DNA from: an uncultured Eubacteriales bacterium
GTDB lineage: Bacteria; Bacillota; Clostridia; Christensenellales; CAG-138
NCBI GenBank assembly: GCA_900544965.1
Contig: UQXE01000052.1
Span: forward strand, 1-8,742
Length of the DNA stretch: 8,742 nt
Direction: 5' to 3'
Positions 6,973-8,742 of this stretch are shown piece after piece; the first letter of the stretch is position 1; each line of letters opens with the position of its first letter. Position numbers and translations under genes: made by a program. The notes beneath the pieces are model-generated. The model saw only the letters and a program-made list of their open reading frames with translations. It was not told where the DNA came from and searched no databases.

Positions 6973-7323
6973 CAAATGGATTAATCTCATCCGCTCTATC
7001 CGTCCATCAGGGCGGCATGGAGGCGGCGTTAATACGGCTTGTTAAACCTCAAAAAAGCGGCTGGCGCCGCTTTTTTGACGCTCTAGCCTCCAGCGGGACC
7101 AAGCCCTCTCGACTTTAACTCCGCTATTGTTCTATATTATGCTGCGTACGCAGGATATGCCGTCAGCACATAAAAGGATACCCCGCGCGTTATCCATCGC
7201 CTATAGATTAGGGGCATCCGATGATAAATTTTTTATGTTTTGATTAGAGCTCGAAAATTGGGGTTGAAACGTTTTTCTCTGCAAAGGCCCTGCCGCGCCG
7301 TCAACAATAAAACGGCTATTCAA
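6973..7323. other. Convergent intergenic gap
   Basis: This lies between the 3' ends of the permease gene (plus) and the second GNAT gene (minus). Apart from the terminator at 7049-7078 it holds only a 12-bp perfect palindrome, CTGCGTACGCAG (7142-7153). No open frame with a ribosome binding site and no RNA gene is visible. Confidence 0.6.
7049..7078. terminator. Bidirectional intrinsic terminator
   Basis: The stem TC-AAAAAA-GCGGC (7049-7061) pairs without mismatch with GCCGC-TTTTTT-GA (7066-7078) around the loop TGGC. The A and T tracts make it functional in both directions. It lies 76 bases after the permease stop and would end the ABC operon. It would also stop read-through from the minus-strand GNAT operon, though 245 bases after that stop. 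Confidence 0.9.
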
Positions 7324-8040
7324 TCAATCCCTGAACAGCCATACCAGCCCGTCCTTTGAAATGTCCATGTGAAGCCTGCGCTGAAGGCCGAGAGACGCCT
7401 CGTTTCCAACCACGATCTGACCGTAAGGCGTGCGCCCCTGCGCGAGAAGATGATCTATCATATGGGCTTCAAGAGCGTAGGCTATCCCTCTGCGCCGAAA
7501 CTGGGGCAGTATCTCAAGCATGCCCATAGAGCCCTCCGTATGCGTGCCTATGAACCCAGCCATAGCTCCATCTACAATGGCCCCAAACATACCCGCCTCA
7601 ATCCGTTCACGTATGTGGCCAACGTCATCAATCTGTGAGTAATGGCCGGCTACGAAAGCAGCGTCTTCAGGCGCGAGCCTAACGATATCAATGCCCGGAT
7701 GGGGCGCTCTTACCGGCGTATCGCGCGTGTACACAGCGTTTACGCACAGCATTTCCTCCCCTTTCATGCCAAGGACCGCACGCGCGCGCGCCGAGTACCG
7801 CGGCTGGTACAGAACCAGCATAACCACGCTGCTATCCAACATGCCGATCATACGCCCAGCGCTTTCTTCGCAGGCCGCGCTCAGCATATGCGTCTGCGCC
7901 GCCGCGTCATACGCAAGCGCTCCGTCCTCCGCGGCATAAAGAACATGGGAGGCGCCCCGTTTTATAGAATCAATCATACACGCGTGGAGCAGCGGATTAT
8001 TGTTAAGATATTTTAAAGCAGTCCCTTTAAACTCAACCAT
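7324..8040 (-). CDS. GNAT-family N-acetyltransferase (FR47-like), two-domain length
   Basis: This is a cytoplasmic acetyl-CoA-dependent acyltransferase of 238 residues with an unknown acceptor. The C-terminal half (about 117-238) has a GNAT core. The acetyl-CoA loop is PQFRRRGIA (179-187, RxxGxA pattern) followed by a long helix, and NEASLGLQRRL (213-223) is the usual motif near the end of the fold. The N-terminal half (1-110) lacks this loop but has a GNAT-like alternation of strands and helices. It may be a catalytically silent GNAT repeat, as in several FR47-like proteins; this is inference. The start lies eight bases after the upstream GNAT stop with only a weak ribosome binding site, so translation is probably coupled. 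No other start fits: a TAG lies five codons upstream. Confidence 0.85.
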   Translation of the reverse strand: MVEFKGTALKYLNNNPLLHACMIDSIKRGASHVLYAAEDGALAYDAAAQTHMLSAACEESAGRMIGMLDSSVVMLVLYQPRYSARARAVLGMKGEEMLCVNAVYTRDTPVRAPHPGIDIVRLAPEDAAFVAGHYSQIDDVGHIRERIEAGMFGAIVDGAMAGFIGTHTEGSMGMLEILPQFRRRGIAYALEAHMIDHLLAQGRTPYGQIVVGNEASLGLQRRLHMDISKDGLVWLFRD

Positions 8041-8048
8041 ACAGATCT

Positions 8049-8498
8049 TCAGCTATTATCGGTTTGGGCAGCTTCATCCGCCAAACCGCCCATCCAAATC
8101 ATGGCTACGCAGCCAACGCTGGCCGTGGCGACGAAGCCAAGCCTTTCATAAAACCTGATGGCCGCCGGCGTTTCAACGTCTGTAAGCAGCACCTTCTGCC
8201 GTACATGTCCATATTGGTTTAAAAACATACGCATCAGCTCCGTTCCTATGCCACGGTTTTGAAACCCTGGTTCAACAAGCAGATCCTGAACATAGGCCAC
8301 AGTATGTCCATCGCCAATAATCCTGAGCATTCCTATCAGCTTACCGTCCGCCCATGCGGTGTATACCGCCAGCGAACCGCATAGGCCTGACACTGCCGAC
8401 TTCATATCGTCAATATAGGCCGTCCAGCCCAGCGAGCCGTACAAACCGCGAAGCTCATCCTCGCACGGAAGTTTTTCGCCGCAATATGTAATATCCAT
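8049..8498 (-). CDS. GNAT-family N-acetyltransferase
   Basis: This 149-residue protein is a typical single-domain GNAT enzyme that transfers acetyl from acetyl-CoA to an unknown amine. Motif A is visible as VQDLLVEPGFQNRGIGTEL (70-88), with the pyrophosphate-binding QNRGIG. Motif B follows as AIRFYERLGF (113-122). I chose ATG 8498 because GAGGTG (8506-8511) lies seven bases upstream. The longer frame from ATG 8522 has no ribosome binding site, and that ATG falls at the predicted transcription start. This is the first gene of a two-gene minus-strand operon with the larger GNAT protein. The LYGSLGWTAY segment (19-28) is common in small Bacillota GNATs; it does not identify a substrate. Confidence 0.9.
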   Translation of the reverse strand: MDITYCGEKLPCEDELRGLYGSLGWTAYIDDMKSAVSGLCGSLAVYTAWADGKLIGMLRIIGDGHTVAYVQDLLVEPGFQNRGIGTELMRMFLNQYGHVRQKVLLTDVETPAAIRFYERLGFVATASVGCVAMIWMGGLADEAAQTDNS

Positions 8499-8505
8499 CC
8501 CACAA

Positions 8506-8511
8506 CACCTC
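8506..8511 (-). promoter_or_regulatory. Ribosome binding site that sets the first GNAT start
   Basis: On the minus strand GAGGTG lies seven bases before ATG 8498. The alternative ATG 8522 lies upstream of it and is preceded by ACCTCT, which does not match the ribosome. The site therefore shortens the protein from 157 to 149 residues. Confidence 0.8.
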
Positions 8512-8528
8512 AAAATCGACATAGAGGT

Positions 8529-8558
8529 ATTATATCAGATAATATAACATGCTGTCAA
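8529..8558 (-). promoter_or_regulatory. Near-consensus SigA promoter of the GNAT operon
   Basis: On the minus strand a perfect TTGACA (8558-8553) and a perfect TATAAT (8534-8529) are 18 bases apart, and TG before the -10 gives an extended element (TGATATAAT). Transcription would begin near 8522. An inverted repeat with six-base arms (8528-8533 and 8539-8544) overlaps the -10. It could be an operator, but it is AT-only in its arms and so weak evidence. Confidence 0.85.
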
Positions 8559-8597
8559 AAACCCTGGGATTGTCAATGGCGGCACGTGACTCTAAAG

Positions 8598-8627
8598 CCG
8601 GCTCTTACGGCTGTGAGTAAGAGCCGG
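8598..8627. repeat. Perfect 10-bp stem-loop
   Basis: CCGGCTCTTA (8598-8607) and TAAGAGCCGG (8618-8627) are exact reverse complements around a ten-base loop. It is the first of four hairpins in the gene-free right end. No poly-T tract follows on either strand, so it is not an intrinsic terminator by itself. Confidence 0.7.
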
Positions 8628-8640
8628 ATGAAAACCGCTT

Positions 8641-8655
8641 ACCGCCATAGGCGGT
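8641..8655. repeat. Short GC-rich hairpin
   Basis: ACCGCC (8641-8646) pairs with GGCGGT (8650-8655) around a three-base loop. An alternative partner for the second arm, AACCGC just upstream (8633-8638), could compete. It lies directly next to the terminator hairpin at 8659-8680. Confidence 0.5.
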
Positions 8656-8658
8656 TCA

Positions 8659-8680
8659 AAAAACGGACAGCTCCGTTTTT
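8659..8680. terminator. Bidirectional intrinsic terminator
   Basis: AAAAACGGA (8659-8667) pairs perfectly with TCCGTTTTT (8672-8680) around the loop CAGC; on the plus strand a further run of five T follows at 8684-8688. It lies upstream of the GNAT promoter. It probably ends a minus-strand gene beyond the right edge and insulates the GNAT operon. Confidence 0.75.
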
Positions 8681-8689
8681 AAGTTTTTC

Positions 8690-8721
8690 CGCACGCGTTA
8701 AGCTCACCGCTCACGCGTGCG
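8690..8721. repeat. 9-bp stem-loop at the right end
   Basis: CGCACGCGT (8690-8698) and ACGCGTGCG (8713-8721) are exact reverse complements around a 14-base loop. With the three preceding hairpins it makes a dense structured block with no reading frame I can support. Its role is unknown. Confidence 0.6.
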
Positions 8722-8742
8722 CAAGGTGTAATTTTGGCCGTA

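Noticed and set aside
7142..7153. 12-bp perfect palindrome CTGCGTACGCAG in the convergent gap
   Set aside because: It lies downstream of both genes, away from any promoter, and is short enough to arise by chance.
1..8742. CRISPR array, tRNA, rRNA, insertion sequence or phage genes
   Set aside because: I saw no regularly spaced direct repeats, no tRNA-like fold, no transposase or integrase motifs and no target-site duplications.

Overview
The window looks like chromosome from a low-to-mid GC Bacillota, probably Clostridia. Its genes have strong GGAGG-type ribosome binding sites and SigA-type promoters with TGN extended -10 elements. It carries an RND pump of the kind found in Gram-positive bacteria, with no adaptor or outer-membrane partner nearby, and an ABC-2 exporter typical of Firmicutes. 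Isoleucine ATA codons are frequent. The lineage is inferred from style only; no marker gene is present.

Layout: (1) 1-88 is a short tail with a perfect 32-bp palindrome. (2) 89-4099, minus strand, encodes one very large RND permease of 1336 residues. It contains a coiled-coil insertion of about 285 residues that a standard AcrB-type pump lacks. (3) 4100-4681 is a 582-base divergent intergenic region. It holds a promoter and long leader for the RND gene, a cluster of GTACAG repeats, and a good SigA promoter for the genes to the right. (4) 4682-6972, plus strand, is a two-gene operon: an ABC ATPase, overlapping by ATGA with a 527-residue permease that is an internal duplication of two six-helix modules. 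(5) 6973-7323 is a convergent gap with a strong bidirectional terminator. (6) 7324-8498, minus strand, is a two-gene operon of GNAT acetyltransferases behind a near-consensus promoter. (7) 8559-8742 has no gene but holds four hairpins in about 125 bases, one of them a clear terminator.

How the genes work together: the RND pump and the ABC exporter are divergently transcribed, and both would move substrates out across the cytoplasmic membrane. One uses an ion gradient and the other ATP. No regulator gene lies in the window, so shared control is only a possibility. The GNAT pair is a separate unit, and its substrates cannot be read from the sequence.

The most unusual item is the RND insertion. 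Its five prolines fall roughly symmetrically about a central helix-breaking turn, as expected for one long antiparallel hairpin standing out from the membrane. No clearly new multi-gene system is visible; the rest is recognisable efflux and acetyltransferase content.
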